Assembly (NCBI GenBank): GCA_024516035.1
Contig: CM044955.1
Span: 48,376,891 to 48,440,890, forward strand
Direction of reading: 5' to 3'
DNA: 64,000 nucleotides
Source of the DNA: Bactericera cockerelli
Taxonomy: Eukaryota > Arthropoda > Insecta > Hemiptera > Triozidae
The first letter of the stretch is position 1, and every line of letters begins with the position of its first letter. The translations under genes and the position numbers were made by a program. Below are positions 11,616-47,148 of this stretch, piece after piece. The notes beneath the pieces were generated by a model, which saw nothing but the letters and a program-made list of their open reading frames with translations, was not told the origin of the DNA and did not search any database.

Positions 11616-11881
11616 AGAAGTTTTTAAACAAATATTTTATCTTAAAATTACCTAAAGTCCCCCGAACAATTTTGTAGTTTCAAGGTCTCTTCAAGGTCTC
11701 GTTTGGACTGTAGTACTAAGAACTACATTTTATTATGATGTAGGTCCCCATTGTTCAGTTTATTATAATACCTACATTGTTAACCTCCGATGTTATCTTA
11801 CATACGTAGAAAGTATGTCTAGCCATGGACGAAAAGCAAAATCCGGCTGACCCAGATGAAGGGAAAGCGGTATCGTCTTTA

Positions 11882-12734
11882 CCAGGAAGCCTGGACCAGT
11901 TTTGTCCAGTTTAACAGGGACAAAAGGATAAAAATAAATTCACGATTTATTACTTCCGAGAAATTTCTAAGATTAGAAATCGGAAGTATTGTGTTCGTTT
12001 TTGTAAAAAAAAATACTTTTTGCTCCGATTTCAATTTTTTTCATATTTCTGGACGTTTCATAACCTACTGAGTAAATTTGGTTTTGTGTCCGTCTGTCGG
12101 TCTGTCGGTCTATCGGTCTGTCGGTCCGTCGATCTGTTAAAACGATTCCTTGTAACGCGCAAATCTCGGAAACTACTCGACCGATTTTAATGAAATTTTG
12201 CAAACATCTAGGAAACATTCTGTAGATGGTCCCATTTTAAATTCATCGAATTCATACCAGCGGTTCTGGGTGAAAGAGACCATGCGCGCCTGACCACTAA
12301 CTTTTTACTTAAACGCTTATATCTCGTGAACGATACACCCGATTTCAATGAAATTTTGTAAAAATATGCATATTATTGTTTTACATAGGTTATTTATATT
12401 TATTTTCAAAATAATTATAATTTAACCCTGATATTTAAGAAATTCCGAAATTTTTGACAAAAAAGTAAAAAAATAAGGACCACGACTTGCCGATACAGAA
12501 TTTTTTGTAGAATCTAGAATGTAGAAAAAACGATATTCTACCATATAAAACAAATTTGAATAAAATCGGTTGAGCCGTTTTGGAGATACAAGTAATTTTC
12601 TATAAAATCTCAAAATTGGCACGTGTTTACAATGTGAAGCAATCACGAGGAAGTATTGTGTCCATAATTGGCAGTGTTTTTTTATCCTTTTGTCCCTGTT
12701 AAACTGGACAAAACTGGTCCAGGCTTCCTGGTAA
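11882..12734. mobile_element. Outer inverted repeat enclosing copy 2
   Basis: Arms of about 50 bp (GGAAGCCTGGACCAGTTTTG and onward, against its inverse at 12685-12734) enclose the TACTTCC element. The AACAGGGACAAAAGGATAAA segment is conserved in both arms. Confidence 0.8.
11956..12650 (-). mobile_element. Dispersed TIR repeat (TACTTCC ends), copy 2, inverted
   Basis: This is the inverse of 10286-10971, with the tract read as CTGTCGGT repeats at 12085-12135. It lies inside a further pair of inverted ends (11882-11932 and 12685-12734, CCTGGACCAGTTTTGTCCAG), so it is nested in or part of a larger element. Confidence 0.85.
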
Positions 12735-12739
12735 AGAGA

Positions 12740-14260
12740 AGCTTCTCTTTAAAAATACTTGTTGAAAATACGAAATTTATGGCTAAATTATCAAAAGTTT
12801 TGTGGTAGGTACCTACTTACTTAGGTCGAACTCAAGCTCTGAATTTGCGTAGTTATTTATTGTTTTGAATGGGGGGAAAAGAGGAAAATGAGCCCCCTAA
12901 TCACAATATTCTGTCTATTCAAGTCACAAATAAGCAAGGTTAGCAAGGCAGGTATAAATATGACAATTACATACCTATAGGTCCAAGTGTATAGTCACTA
13001 ACAGCCTGATTAAACACGTCCATTAGCCATTTGATTGTGTATAAAGTTGATAGATTTAATCTGTTCATTAGCCACTGTATATACTTGGGCCTAAGAGACA
13101 CATCCAATTTTGTATTTCGTAAATAATTATTTCGCCTTACCTATCAAGGAATCAAAAAGTAAATGACATTTAAAGCCTGGTAGTACCCTAGTACTTCTGA
13201 TAATTATGTGTCTAGTTGTCTATGTCTAACCATGGTGGAATAACTTAATCCTCCTAAAGAAGGTAACAAAATTCTTACCTTAGACATGGTTCCAAACTCG
13301 TTCAGATTTAACAGTTGTTGAAACTGCGACAGTTAAAACATTCATATCATTCTTCCACGTATGTTCACACTACTTGTATCACTAATCCACTTATTTCAAT
13401 CACTTCATATTTTAAGGTTGCAAAATAACTATAAGTTAAATAAGTTAGTAGATAAACATTTCAAGAAGGACTTGGTTAGAAAATTAATTATTCGACTTAT
13501 GCCAAGAAAATTTAACAGAGGGTTAGTTTAGTAGATAAATAAAGCATTATAACTGTACAGATAAAAATTGGTAGTTATGAATTGTCATGTATTCTTTTTC
13601 GTCAAATACCTAGATACTCAAAATGTAGGTACCTAAATCTAGGTAAAAAAGAACGTTTTTATAAAAATAATCAACACATCAATGCACTTTGGATAGAAGC
13701 CACATTGAATAGAACATTTATTTCAATTTAATAAATAATTTATTAGAATAATTCACAGAAAATACATAATTCGACACATAAATACACAACGCCTTACGCC
13801 AACGCACTTTACCAAACTGTTTTAACCTTATCAGAAAGAATTTTCTTCGAATCTGAAGATAAATCAATAGCGATGCGCAGAGACGTGTTATTCACTTGTG
13901 CGCACGTTTTTCCATTCACTTGACCGAGGTTAATGGCTGAAATATTTCTACGATTTTCTTCTTCGTCCGTGAGGAGTTTTCTACTATGATTTCAGCCGGG
14001 GGCACAATGCTTTCTCGCCAATGCTGCTTGTTATAAGGTAAAGGTAAATTAAGTCTGGCTCATGTGCAATGTTTATGAACAGAAAATTTCTTTTGAAAAA
14101 ATGATTTCCCTAAATTGAGGATAACTTGTTTATAAAATGTACCAACTTAAGAGAGAACATTTATGCATTTTGTTCATGAATATGAGAGGCTAGGATAAGG
14201 CTCAAGTTGTTGCCAAATCTATCTAGGCATAATATCTATGCAGATTTTTTGATTTTCACA
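12740..14260. other. No gene recognised
   Basis: AT-rich. 14030-14170 (GCTCATGTGCAATGTTTATG and onward) recurs at 16190-16320, so an old repeat is present on both sides of the 1.5-kb element. Confidence 0.55.
12981..13092. mobile_element. Short inverted-end repeat
   Basis: GTCCAAGTGTATAGTCACTA at the left and the inverse of CACTGTATATACTTGGGCC at the right match imperfectly. ATTAGCCA words occur on both sides. Confidence 0.4.
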
Positions 14261-14263
14261 AAC

Positions 14264-15806
14264 GGTAAGTAGGGGAAGGTTTGCTAAAACCGGGTAGTCT
14301 GCTAATACCGGGTACCACTGTTTCCGACGATACCGTTAATGCCATCAATGAACTGATTACAGAAACTAAAATCTCTTCCTAGCAGAGCGTAACTTTTGTA
14401 AACAAACCAATTTTATTTCGAGTCATTTCGCTCTGATTTGAGGTTCAAGTTTTGCTCGTGTTATTTCCTTATTTTCGAACCCACAGTTATCGAGTGACTT
14501 TTAACAGCTATTTGTGCTGAAAATTCATGGTAAGTGTGTAAAGCTGTTACTTAAGAAGTGTTATTTCATATCATAATTAAATCTTTTTAATATCGTTTTG
14601 CATGTCTTGGTTATTCAATATTTTTTACAGAAAGTCATGAGTCTGTTCATACCGGGTACTTTGGGGTTGATAAAACCGGGTAAAGATCAGTACAGATTTT
14701 CAGGTACCCGATTTGAGCAGCCTATTTTTTCCTTATTGTTGTGTGTTTTTTAAGTACTTACATTTTTTTAAGTTGTCTTTGATATGTCTCTGGAGATTTT
14801 TTCAGGGAAGGTATTGAAGTTAAGTAGGTGAGCAAGTTGGGACCTGCTACATATTATTTTGTAATGTCATTCAATTATTTTTTATATTTTAACACGTTCG
14901 TTACCAAGCCAATTTGTTCAAGTTTTACGTAGGGACCAGGCGGTAAAGTTGCTGTTACATCCTGGGGACCAAATTTTGGTCCCCAGGTTTTTTTTTGTTG
15001 CATATTTGGCATCGTATTTGTACAAGAATCGATCCTATATCTGTTCTAATACTAACAACCTACCTCCAAAAAGCCATATATGGATGTCCGGTCCCTCGTT
15101 AAAATTTTGATAACAACCACATGTGTGTTTTCGGTCCCAGAGAAAAACACAAAAACATCCACATATGGCCGTTCGGTAACGAACGTGTTAATGTAACTCA
15201 AGATGATCAATATTCTTTAAGTGTGTGAAATCACTATTATTTCTCCTTTTTTATTACCTACCTATTGTTTTTTTTAAACAAATATTCTAATATTTTAGTA
15301 CAATTCCTATTCTAGTTATTTTTTACAATGTCAAGAAAGATAGTTGTAAGTTTTCCTTTATGAATACCTAGAAGTGTGTTTCCTATTTTATTTTTCTAAA
15401 ATTTAGGTTCAAAATTTGTTTGCCATTCGAAAAATAATTATTTTTTACATTGAAATTACTTGTGCTCATAAATAAAAATAAAAAATGTTAAAGTTCGTTT
15501 CAATAAACATCATTGAACTTTTTATCAATGTCTTTCATAGGAAATATAGGGGTACCCGGTTCTGTCATACCCAGTACCCGGTTCTGAAAGACCGGGTTGA
15601 CAGAACCGGGTACTTTGACTTTTTTTGAAAAAAATAAATTTAACAAAAAATGGCAATACATAGTGACGTATCGTTTTCAAATTTAGATAGCCAACAAAGT
15701 TGTGAATGTTTTTCAGTTTAATTTGCTTAGCTGATGATAATGGCTTTTCCGCTAGATGGCCTAGAAAACTAAGTACCCGGTTTTGGCAGACCTTCCCCTA
15801 CTTACC
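14264..15806. mobile_element. 1.5-kb element with inverted ends of about 33 bp, no coding frame
   Basis: The left end GGTAAGTAGGGGAAGGTTTG and the inverse of the right end match with two differences, then AAAACCGGGTA on both sides. ACCGGGTAC words recur inside (14311, 14647, 14678, 15545-15613). It has no transposase frame and carries a nested MITE at 14893-15187. Confidence 0.82.
14893..15187. mobile_element. TTAA-flanked MITE (piggyBac type), nested
   Basis: It has TTAA on both sides (14889-14892 and 15188-15191) and inverted ends CACGTTCGTTACC and GGTAACGAACGTG. It contains the palindrome CTGGGGACCAAATTTTGGTC. It is about 295 bp and non-coding. Confidence 0.82.
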
Positions 15807-16615
15807 TAATTGTAAAGTGTCTCTTTGAAATACTTACATAATTATAATAAAGAGATGTTATCTGATAATTTTATTGAAAGTAGGTATTTTTTTTTTGCGC
15901 AAGTACTTCAAAATAATTGCTGGACGAATGATTCTAAATGGTTTTACTAGTGGCGGCTCCGTCGCTCAGAAATTTAACCTGCCGTGGGCAGCGTCAAAAG
16001 AAATTGAAAGCGGATTGAATAAATAACGAACACCAAGTACCTAATAGGTAATAAATTCAAAAACTACAGTTTGAACGGAGTAAGAACTTAAATTGGTCGA
16101 TATGCATTTTCCCTACGTCTAAACTAAATATCAAATGGACTGTATTAATTCCTTTTTTTTATTTGGGTTGAACGTCTCTTTCAACTGCAATGCTGCTTGT
16201 TAGAAGTAATATTCAAGTCTGATGGCTCATGTGCAATGTTTATGAACAGAAAATTTCGTTTTGAAAAAATGATTTCCCTTAAGGAGGATAACTTGTTCAT
16301 AAAATGTACCAACTTCAGATATCACGACTATATTAATTCCACCTAAACGGTAAGAGTGCACAGGTTTCTTTCGGTGTCCCTGCTGGACATCCCTGGAAAT
16401 ACAACAGCTTGCATGACGGATACCCATAACCAGTCACTTCTTCACAGCAAAGGGTAGGTCTCTGAACCCCTGTTCTACCCATCTCTAGTTGAGTAGGTAA
16501 GCAGTAGGAATCTATACCTTCTTGTGGCTACTACGTTCCAATACATCACTGCGAAGTTCAAGGTTTGTCTGAGGTCAAATTTCAGTTCCGCTTTTCTTCC
16601 TGGCCTTGTTCTAAA
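15807..16615. other. No gene recognised
   Basis: It contains the second copy (about 16190-16320) of the repeat at 14030-14170. No coding signal. Confidence 0.5.
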
Positions 16616-16975
16616 TGAGGGGGCGGGGGAGGAAGATGAGGGATGAGGTAATTTCTATGTAGGAGAATGAGATGGAGGAGGGGTAGGAGGAAGAGGATCA
16701 GTAGGAGGATGAGGAGCAGGAGAAGGAGAAGGAGGAGAGGGAGTGGGAGAGGGAGTGGGAGAGGGAGGAGGAGGAAGAGTAGGAGGAGAGGGAGAGGGAG
16801 GAGGAGGAAAAGTACAATTAAAGTGGGAAGATGACAAGATAGAGTGGGATGTATAGAAGGAGAAGAAAGAGAGAGTGGAGTGGATAGTAGAAGAGAGGGA
16901 GAGGAAACCAAAGGAGGAAGGAAGAGTGGGTGTAACAAAGGAGGAGGGGATGAACTGAAGGAAAAGAAGAATTTT
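16616..16975. repeat. Purine-rich (GGA/GGAGA)n tract
   Basis: About 350 bp almost free of C and T on the plus strand, with GGAGGAGGAAGAG and GAGGGAGTGG motifs. Open frames in it (Pro/Leu/Ser-rich on the minus strand) are composition artefacts. Confidence 0.9.
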
Positions 16976-17392
16976 CTGAGAGTGGGTAGGAACGTATGAC
17001 TATTATCTTGGAACGAACAGTTATGGTGGTAGATTAGATGTCTGCCCCATTAACTTGAGTCAACACAATTTTAGTCGAACAAAACTTTAGGTTTATCGTC
17101 GTCTACCTTTTTACTTTCCTCATCCTACCTACCTTTTTACTTTCCTCATCCTATAGAAAGTATAACGTTTGGGAAAGTAAATTCGACCCACTTCCTCTCC
17201 GGTCTAGATACTGGAAAGTTAATTTGGCCGGTGTCCTTGGCAGAATGCCCGGAAATGGTTATAATTTTTGTGCTGAATTCAGAAAGTTGCATTCGGGGGG
17301 TTGGAAATATTATTTTAGATCGTGCTTGTTCGGATAATTGCATGTTTTAATTAAAATTACAAGAAGTATTACGTCCTATTATCTCTATCAAG

Positions 17393-17535
17393 TAATCACC
17401 GTGGCAGAGTCAGCGCGCTAGGCATTGCACGCACGGTGACCTGGTTTCGATCCCCAGCGGTGCAGGATTTTTTCTGCTCTGTACTTGGGTGTTCGGGGTC
17501 CACTCATGCCTCTCATGGCATTAAGATTTTGCCAA
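17393..17535 (+). mobile_element. tRNA-derived SINE, family B, 3'-truncated
   Basis: It begins with GTGGCAGAGTCAGCGCGCTA, has the box B-like GGTTTCGATCCCC and the body TCTGCTCTGTACTTGGGTGT, and then leaves the family consensus after TCTCATGGC. Confidence 0.8.
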
Positions 17536-17927
17536 GAAGAGTTAAACCTGTTACGAATTAAGAATATACAAGACTAGGTGCATGTCTTTCATGTAGTTTA
17601 CTCGTAAAAGAGACACATGACCGTAGGTTCGTAAAAGTGACACATACACGGTAGGTAATGTGTTAAAGTTGATACTAGTGGTTCTGTGAACTGTAAACCT
17701 CTGATCGAAACAAAAAAAGTAATCAATTTTCATCATACGAGAAAAACGCTAAAAATAATATATTTATGAGGTTTCTTTTTTTTCCAAGAACAAAATTTAA
17801 AATGAGAAAGAATGGGAGAAAAGCAATGCAAAAGAAGACAGATAATCTACATGAGGGAAGGGGTAGTATACATTGGACAGATAAAATTATATTTTATTGA
17901 CAGGTTTCATTGAGGTGGCACTAAATA

Positions 17928-18075
17928 TGGTGGGGTGGAAATGATCATGCTAGCTATTAAATCAAGCAGACAGGGATTTTACTCCAGGGTTGTATTGTGC
18001 GCTGTGATTGGTTGAAGGTCCTTATTCACTGTGCCTGCTTTGAGCATGTACTAACATGATCATTTCGACCCACCC
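17928..18075. mobile_element. Short inverted-end repeat (TGGAAATGATCATG)
   Basis: The left end GGGTGGAAATGATCATGCTA and the right end ACATGATCATTTCGACCCAC are inverted. The inside has GCTGTGATTGGTTGAAGGTC, also seen in related forms at 7385-7510 and 59795-59900. Confidence 0.65.
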
Positions 18076-18204
18076 ATTAGATATTATAGCTGGATTCAAC
18101 AACATTTTGTATTGCAAAAAGAAAAATCAAATTTCCGACGAAAAATTGTTTGATTTTAATTAGTCAAGAGAATTCTCGAAGCCCCAAAAAAAACAAGGAA
18201 TACA

Positions 18205-18290
18205 AAGCTTAACCAATTCAGGCTGTGTGAGGTTAATAAGGGTCGCTGTTTAGTGAGTTTCCACTGAATGGAGGGTGTTTATGTTTATCC
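18205..18290 (+). mobile_element. SINE body fragment (shared 5S/tRNA SINE body)
   Basis: It has GGCTGTGTGAGGTTAATAAG and GTGAGTTTCCACTGAATGGA, matching the body in 53105-53350. Confidence 0.6.
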
Positions 18291-21200
18291 CTCCACGCAT
18301 GACCTAGATGTGAAGCCAAAAAAGCTGAAGATTCCAATATTTTCATTTGAAAAGAGTGTCGAGTCGTAAAAGCTAGTTATTGAGACAATTAAAACTTAGG
18401 CACGTTACATTCGGGGGGTGAACGAATTCTCGTGACCTTTTTCTTTTCTTTTTACTATACATATTATTGACTTTCTTTAAGATTCCATCTGACCTGAGGT
18501 TTCAACAGGCAATGACCTTCCTTAGTAAAATACTATTTGAATACTATGGCATGTTATTTCATGAAGATTGGTAGAGCTTGGAAATGTTTAAACAATAAAG
18601 TCACATGAACAAATCTTGAAACAGAATTGTTTTTTGAATCTTCTGATAATGTTATCAATTTTCATTTTGTTTAAACCAGTTTTCATTGAGCATCTGAGTT
18701 TTTTTTAAAAAAATTATACATCTTCTATTTAATTTTCAAATGAGAAAAGCATAAAATAAACTTTTGCAGTGAAACAGTTTAACGAGTGGGTTTGCACGTG
18801 GAATAATTGCACGTAAAAATGGCAACTAAAAAATTCAAGTTGTTGAAAGAGAATAAATTACGAACACTAATTAATAATGAAAAATATATGCTACTTGCAG
18901 CAAATGGGTATCTAATTATCTAGATGTTAAAATATAAAATGAAAAACGAAGCGCGCATAAATGTAGCAAACTTGAGAAGATTCCAATTTTTAACACTTCA
19001 ATTATAAAAGTCTTATAATCAAGAAAAAGAATCGTAGACCTTCATTATATAGCTTGGACTAAGTTACCTTTGTACATAGGTAATATTGCACTCAGCAAAA
19101 AAAACTGATCTGCTATAAAATAATCTTCTAAAAGTTGGTTAAAAGTAAATATTTTTAGGGTATAATTACTGTGAGGATAAAATCAAATATTTTTTAAAAT
19201 AAATACGCATAACTAAAACGAAAAGGATTCATAATTTTAAAGGTTTCCCGGAAGCATAAATTGCTTAAAAGGTTGGCCAGTAAATCTTTTCTTTTTTTAA
19301 ACGGATGCTATTACAAAAAGAACTTTCAACATTGAACCATAAAAATTTCCTTATAATTGCAATTGGTTCACTTCGCCTATGTGACAGAATCATTGTTATA
19401 TTTTCTTCAAAATTAATAATATTTTGGAATCGATCAAGTTTACTAGATTTACATGTTGAATAAGGCAAAGCATTGGCAACAATAGATAAAATACAGCTAT
19501 TAAATATTTCAAACGATTAAGTGCTAAACAAGTTAATATACATCTTTATCATAAACATATTTTTATCTACCTATGTATTGTAAATATGTACGTAATCTTA
19601 TATTATCACTAGAATTTAGTTCTATGCTCTTTATATTACAACATATAGAGATCAATATTTTATTTATTTCTTCAACTGCATTATTTACTTACTCTGTTAC
19701 ATGGAGGATTTTTGGACCATTAGCTATTTAATAGTTGATCGTTAAGTTCATGGTTAAATTCCTCTATTAATGACTACTGGAAATTAGTTTTTTGTTAAAA
19801 TAATTTTGAAAAAAACGCCACATTAATTTTTTCTGCATAACATTTTCTGCATAATACAATATTGCTTTTTTAAACTGAATGCAGATTTTTAGAAGTGAAT
19901 TGATGACAGATAAGTTAACCATGTTACCTACAATTTAGATACTTTTTTATATCCCTAGCATAAAAGGCCTGTTTTTATTTGCAAAGAAGACAGAAAATTT
20001 ATTGAAAAGAGCAACGAGAACTTAAAAGTTTAAGAACTGAAATTGACAGTAGCATGGATGGATCATAAAATTGAGAAAATCGCATCAATTAAGGCACAGA
20101 GCGCATGAACTAGTTACCATACGAATTTTTTGGGCACTTCAAATCAATGGATTTTTCTAGCTTTTCTAGACAAATCAAGCATGACTTTTCTCGCTTTTAT
20201 TAACATTATTTTATAAACTACCAGGAAGGACTCTGAGGCCTTTTAGCAATAGACCTTTTAAAAATGTTAACTGAAAATCGAGAATTTCAAGTACAGACAA
20301 CTCAAACCATTTATTTGAAGGACCCAAAATTTCTGTTTAAGGAGCAGGGTAAAGAAGTGAGTACAAAAAATAGTAATCATTTTATTGTTAGATCAAGTTT
20401 GTTACACGGAAAAGCTTGGTTGCATATTTCTGTTTGAAATTAAAAGGCACTCTTCAAAGGTTAAAACATCAAATAAAATACAACTTTTGCAAAATATAAC
20501 ACTCGCATTAAATAATTTTATCACACAGGCAAAGAATAAGGCAAAATTTGAAGCAACTATTTTAAAACAATAAGGCTTTTTGTTATTTAAAGAACTACCT
20601 ATTTATTTCAATAAAAAAATCAAATTTTAGGTGTTCGCCCGTTTTATTTCACAGAAACATTGTAAAACCAAATTTTAAAACAACAAAAGTCTAAATATAA
20701 TGAAGTTATGAATGTCATGATTAACGCGTTCATAACTATAAACTTTTCTGATAAGTAAGCTATCTGACCAAACCAAAATTACACCAGAATAAATCACAGC
20801 ACACAACAGGAAAAAAATCAATCAATCAAACATTTTTAACTTTTTGGTAGTAGAACATAAAATAGATTCGTGACTTGACGTTCAATTGACACATTCATGT
20901 CGTTCAATTTACGAAGAAACATTAAGGGGAATTGAATTTCACTATCAGGTAAGTCTATTTTAAAAGACCACAATTGCAAATTGAACTTTTTTCATTTCCT
21001 GTTATTGAGGTTAAAAGATTCAGATATAAAATTCAGCTGATACGTTTCCCAGAGTACTCAAGCATTTTTCTGTTTTCACTGACTTGCAGTACTCTTCAAA
21101 AATATAATTATTATTACTTTCTTAATATAAATTAATCACAAACAAACATTACAAAAAAGCTATTAAAAAAGGTCACAACTTAGTATAATAAATATGATCA

Positions 21201-22890
21201 ATATCTTTTAATGAATCAAGGTATTAATTAGAATACACTCGCTCAAGAATGACACATTGGTTTTCACAATTGCACAAATTTATTGCAGACACACAAAATA
21301 ATGAGCAAAAATATATTCGAAAAAAGAAAACTAAAATATGTGTAGAAAAAATAATTGCAAAGAATTGAAAATTAACGTTATGTTTCAAACATTTTAAATA
21401 GATATTTTCCATGTTGTATAGGGTTGCATTCAATAATTGGCACACTTATCAATTGATTTTTAATCAACGCTTAATTTTAATCGATGATTAACTTTCAATA
21501 GTATTTTAACTACCATTAATCATGTCATTGGTAAACACTAGCAGTGCTACCAGCTGATAAGTGATTTACAATCCTATTTAATGTGATTGATAAAAACAAC
21601 CTTAATATATACGAGAATGAGTGTAGCAAATGAAATTATTTGAACTTGTCTATTTAACATAGTAAATAATTCCAAGAAGTAGGTACTTTTTTGTGTGTGA
21701 ATGTTTTTCCATTATATAAATCAATTTATATATATTATATATTTTTTTCATTTATAGAAATTATCTACTTTTAATTTCAGTGGGTGTAGGTACTTGAACC
21801 AAAAATATACCTATTTATCTTTTGTTAGATTGCAGTGGTGTATGTTAACATTGAGGATTATTCACACCTTCATATATGATTTCACTAAAAGACGGTTGGT
21901 TTATTTATATTTTATAAAAGAAACTGTCAAATAAAAATTCAATCGTTCATTTAAAAAGTAATTTTAAACTATTCTATTTTCATGATTTTTTCTCATCCCC
22001 TTGGCAAATTCACAAGTAAAAAAAAGAGAAGAAATGGCTGCCAATTTAAGATTATAAAGTTAAAAACTTTTAAACGTTGTCAACAGAGCTGTGAATAACT
22101 GCTCATACACATTGGGTTCTGTTCAAGTTGTGTAATACACGAGAGAAAAATATTTACATCTAAAATTAAAATATTAGAATTACAACTCCCTACCTATAAC
22201 ATAAATTTATTATCTAAGAAGAGCGAACTCTGATATAACCTAAAATGAGATGTCCAAATTTCATGTAAATTTATTTATAAGTATTTACAACCTAAAATCA
22301 AAAAGAATGGAAAAGAAAATGTGACCATATTATCTGAAAACCAATTTGATAGATATTTTTTATATTTTATTTACAACAAAAATATGTGGATACTTGGATA
22401 GATCATGTTTTTATTAAATAATAATCACTTGATATTTTTCAAATTTCCTAGAAATAAATAAGGTATTAGATGTGATCTCAATTGAAAATTTAGCGTCCTT
22501 TGCACTTTCGTCTTCTATTTGAGACGATTATTTAAATTCCAAGTATTGCAAAAATGTACATCTTCAATAGAGGACTCATTTACCTCAACAGTGAGATGTA
22601 CTGATGAGTTTTATATTTGAAAGAACTTAGGGAAAAACATGCAAAGACACATTTTCTGAACTTTGTGGAAGAACATTAAATTTTGCTTTGATCCGCTCAT
22701 CAATTTCTTTGATCCGAGCATTTCTTAGCCCAATTTGGTTACCATAAGTAATTTTATGCCTAATGACGTCATAATAATAACATGTCCAAAAAATGAGAAA
22801 AAAACAACAACAGAAAGTGCAAAAAAAAAAATGAATTGATGGACTTGGCAAATTTTCCTCCGGATCCTTCATCTACTATGTACTTGTATA
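18291..22890. other. 4.6 kb of AT-rich DNA, no gene recognised
   Basis: Only short, unrelated frames occur. Its right-hand part may include the Mad 3' UTR or terminator; AATAAA words on the minus strand are too many to choose from. Confidence 0.55.
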
Positions 22891-23684
22891 CCGGGTATTC
22901 AGAAAAAAAATCCACTTTCTTATATATAATAACTTAAAAAGAGTTTAAGATAGATACTTGAAATTTTATAAGCATGTTTTTAAAAATACTATAGATGTTT
23001 TCACCAAATTTGAAAAAAAATATTCAACGGTTTACAAATGACAGCTTCCCAAAGTAATTGTTTAACAAATCATTTCTACCATTTCCTACGTAAAGAACAA
23101 AAAACTGTTCTTGTATTTACTTGTTAAAGCCATTTTAAAAGTGTGAAAATCAAAATTATAAAAATGATTTTATGAGAGTTTGATAGTTTTACATGATAAA
23201 GAATTTACATCGAGACGAAGGTTCGGGGGGCGAGAAAGATTATTAAAAAGTTTAAGTCCAAGACTTCTTTGTAAAATTGAGAAGCACTGGATGTCTAGAA
23301 AGACTCAAAATAAAGGGCATTGGTTAGAAGCTAGGACTCCTGCAAATGAAAATTATATCGAGGTTATGTTGTTTTTTCAAGAAAAACCAGGCAATCATCT
23401 TTCTCGAAAGCTAATGGCAAGATTCTTTTTAGATTAGTGTCGCTTTAGTCAACAAAATATTAAAAATAGAATTGTACCGTAGAATTTCCGTTAAAATTGC
23501 TAAAAATACTGGTCAATACTTGATTCGCAACCAAAAAAACTGTGTTGACATTCAATTCTTAAATTTCAAGGACATTTTCCAAATATTGTTTACTTTATTC
23601 AAGTAAAATTTCAGGTCTCTATCTTGAGAAGTTTTCTAGTAATTGAAAAAAAAAAAGTGTCCGGTTTTTTTTCTGAACACCCGG
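22891..23684 (+). mobile_element. Tc1/mariner-like remnant with TA flanks, just past the Mad stop codon
   Basis: The ends CCGGGTATTCAGAAAAAAAA and its inverse (TTTTTTTTCTGAACACCCGG) are flanked by TA on both sides (22889-22890, 23685-23686). It is 794 bp, too short for a full transposase gene, with a broken frame inside. It lies 127 bp beyond the Mad stop, so it may be part of the Mad 3' UTR. Confidence 0.75.
23180..23437 (+). pseudogene. Decayed transposase N-terminal region (Tc1/mariner-like)
   Basis: The 85-residue frame contains GHWLEARTPANENYIEVMLF followed by FQEKPGNHLSRKLMARFFLD. This resembles the helix-turn-helix and linker (GRPRT...EN...V...) of Tc1/mariner transposases. No DDE catalytic domain remains. 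The identity is moderate, from motif shape and the surrounding TIRs. Confidence 0.5.
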
Positions 23685-23811
23685 TATGTACACTGTTAAA
23701 ATGTATCTTCGAGTGTTAAACCCCATCGATGATATGAATAAGTTGGTGTTTTTTTTTCACCTATGATATGAATGGGTGATTTTTGTGTCACAGGGTAGAG
23801 GTGGTGCCTGC

Positions 23812-46453
<22,642 letters not shown>

Positions 46454-46581
46454 TTAAAATGCAAATGAATGCTATTATGAGAAGAAATAAAAACGTAATT
46501 GTTTATTAAAAATTATTATTCAAACTAAACCTTTCATGGATCTTTATTTAAAGAGAAAACATCTAAGGTAACTCAAAGTCA

Positions 46582-46765
46582 GTCCTGGTAGCTCAGTGGT
46601 CAAGGCTTTTTCAGAGGTTGTGTGTTTAAAATTCAGCAGGGACATGATAAGATATCCTCCCATTTGTGATTTTGACCACACAATAATAAGTCTAGGGCTT
46701 ACTGCTGGAATAATGGGACTTATTGGTAGAGTTGGGCAGTATAAGAAAGGCAATCTCATTATAAT
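46582..46765 (+). mobile_element. tRNA-derived SINE, family C, diverged
   Basis: It has TGGTAGCTCAGTGGTCAAGG, a decayed box B, TCCTCCCATTTGTGATTTTG and GGGCTTACTGCTGGAATAAT. It sits just upstream of Mad exon 1. Confidence 0.8.
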
Positions 46766-46882
46766 ACCAAACAAGACAGTTGAAATAATTATAACAACCA
46801 GTGCCAAAAATAATAGACAATCTATATTTATACTTTTGATTCCAAGTTTAACAGGACATTCAAAATATCTTGTGAACTAATA

Positions 46883-47148
46883 ATACAATGATATATTTCT
46901 TTGTGTTATTTTAACACAATTTCAGTGGGTAGCACAGAATTATAGGAGTTCTTTAATATTAATATCTTTGCCAATAGTTCTATCACAAATTGCATGCTAA
47001 CAACATTAAAGAAGTTACTCATTTTTCCTCAAGGGGTATGTGTGGACCCCAAACATCCAAGTAAAGTGCAAAAAAAAATCCTGCATCACTGGGGATAGAA
47101 CCCAGGTCACCATAAAGCTAAATCACTCAGGCCGGGTGAGTGAGTTGA
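46883..47148 (-). mobile_element. tRNA-derived SINE, family B, minus strand, degenerate head
   Basis: The tail (CTTTGTGTTATTTTAACACA on the plus strand) and body match 54340-54628. The head has lost part of the GC-rich box region. Confidence 0.8.

Noticed and set aside
16582..16938. Leu/Pro/Ser-rich open frames on the minus strand
   Set aside because: Explained by the purine-rich GGA repeat on the plus strand; no domain or start context.
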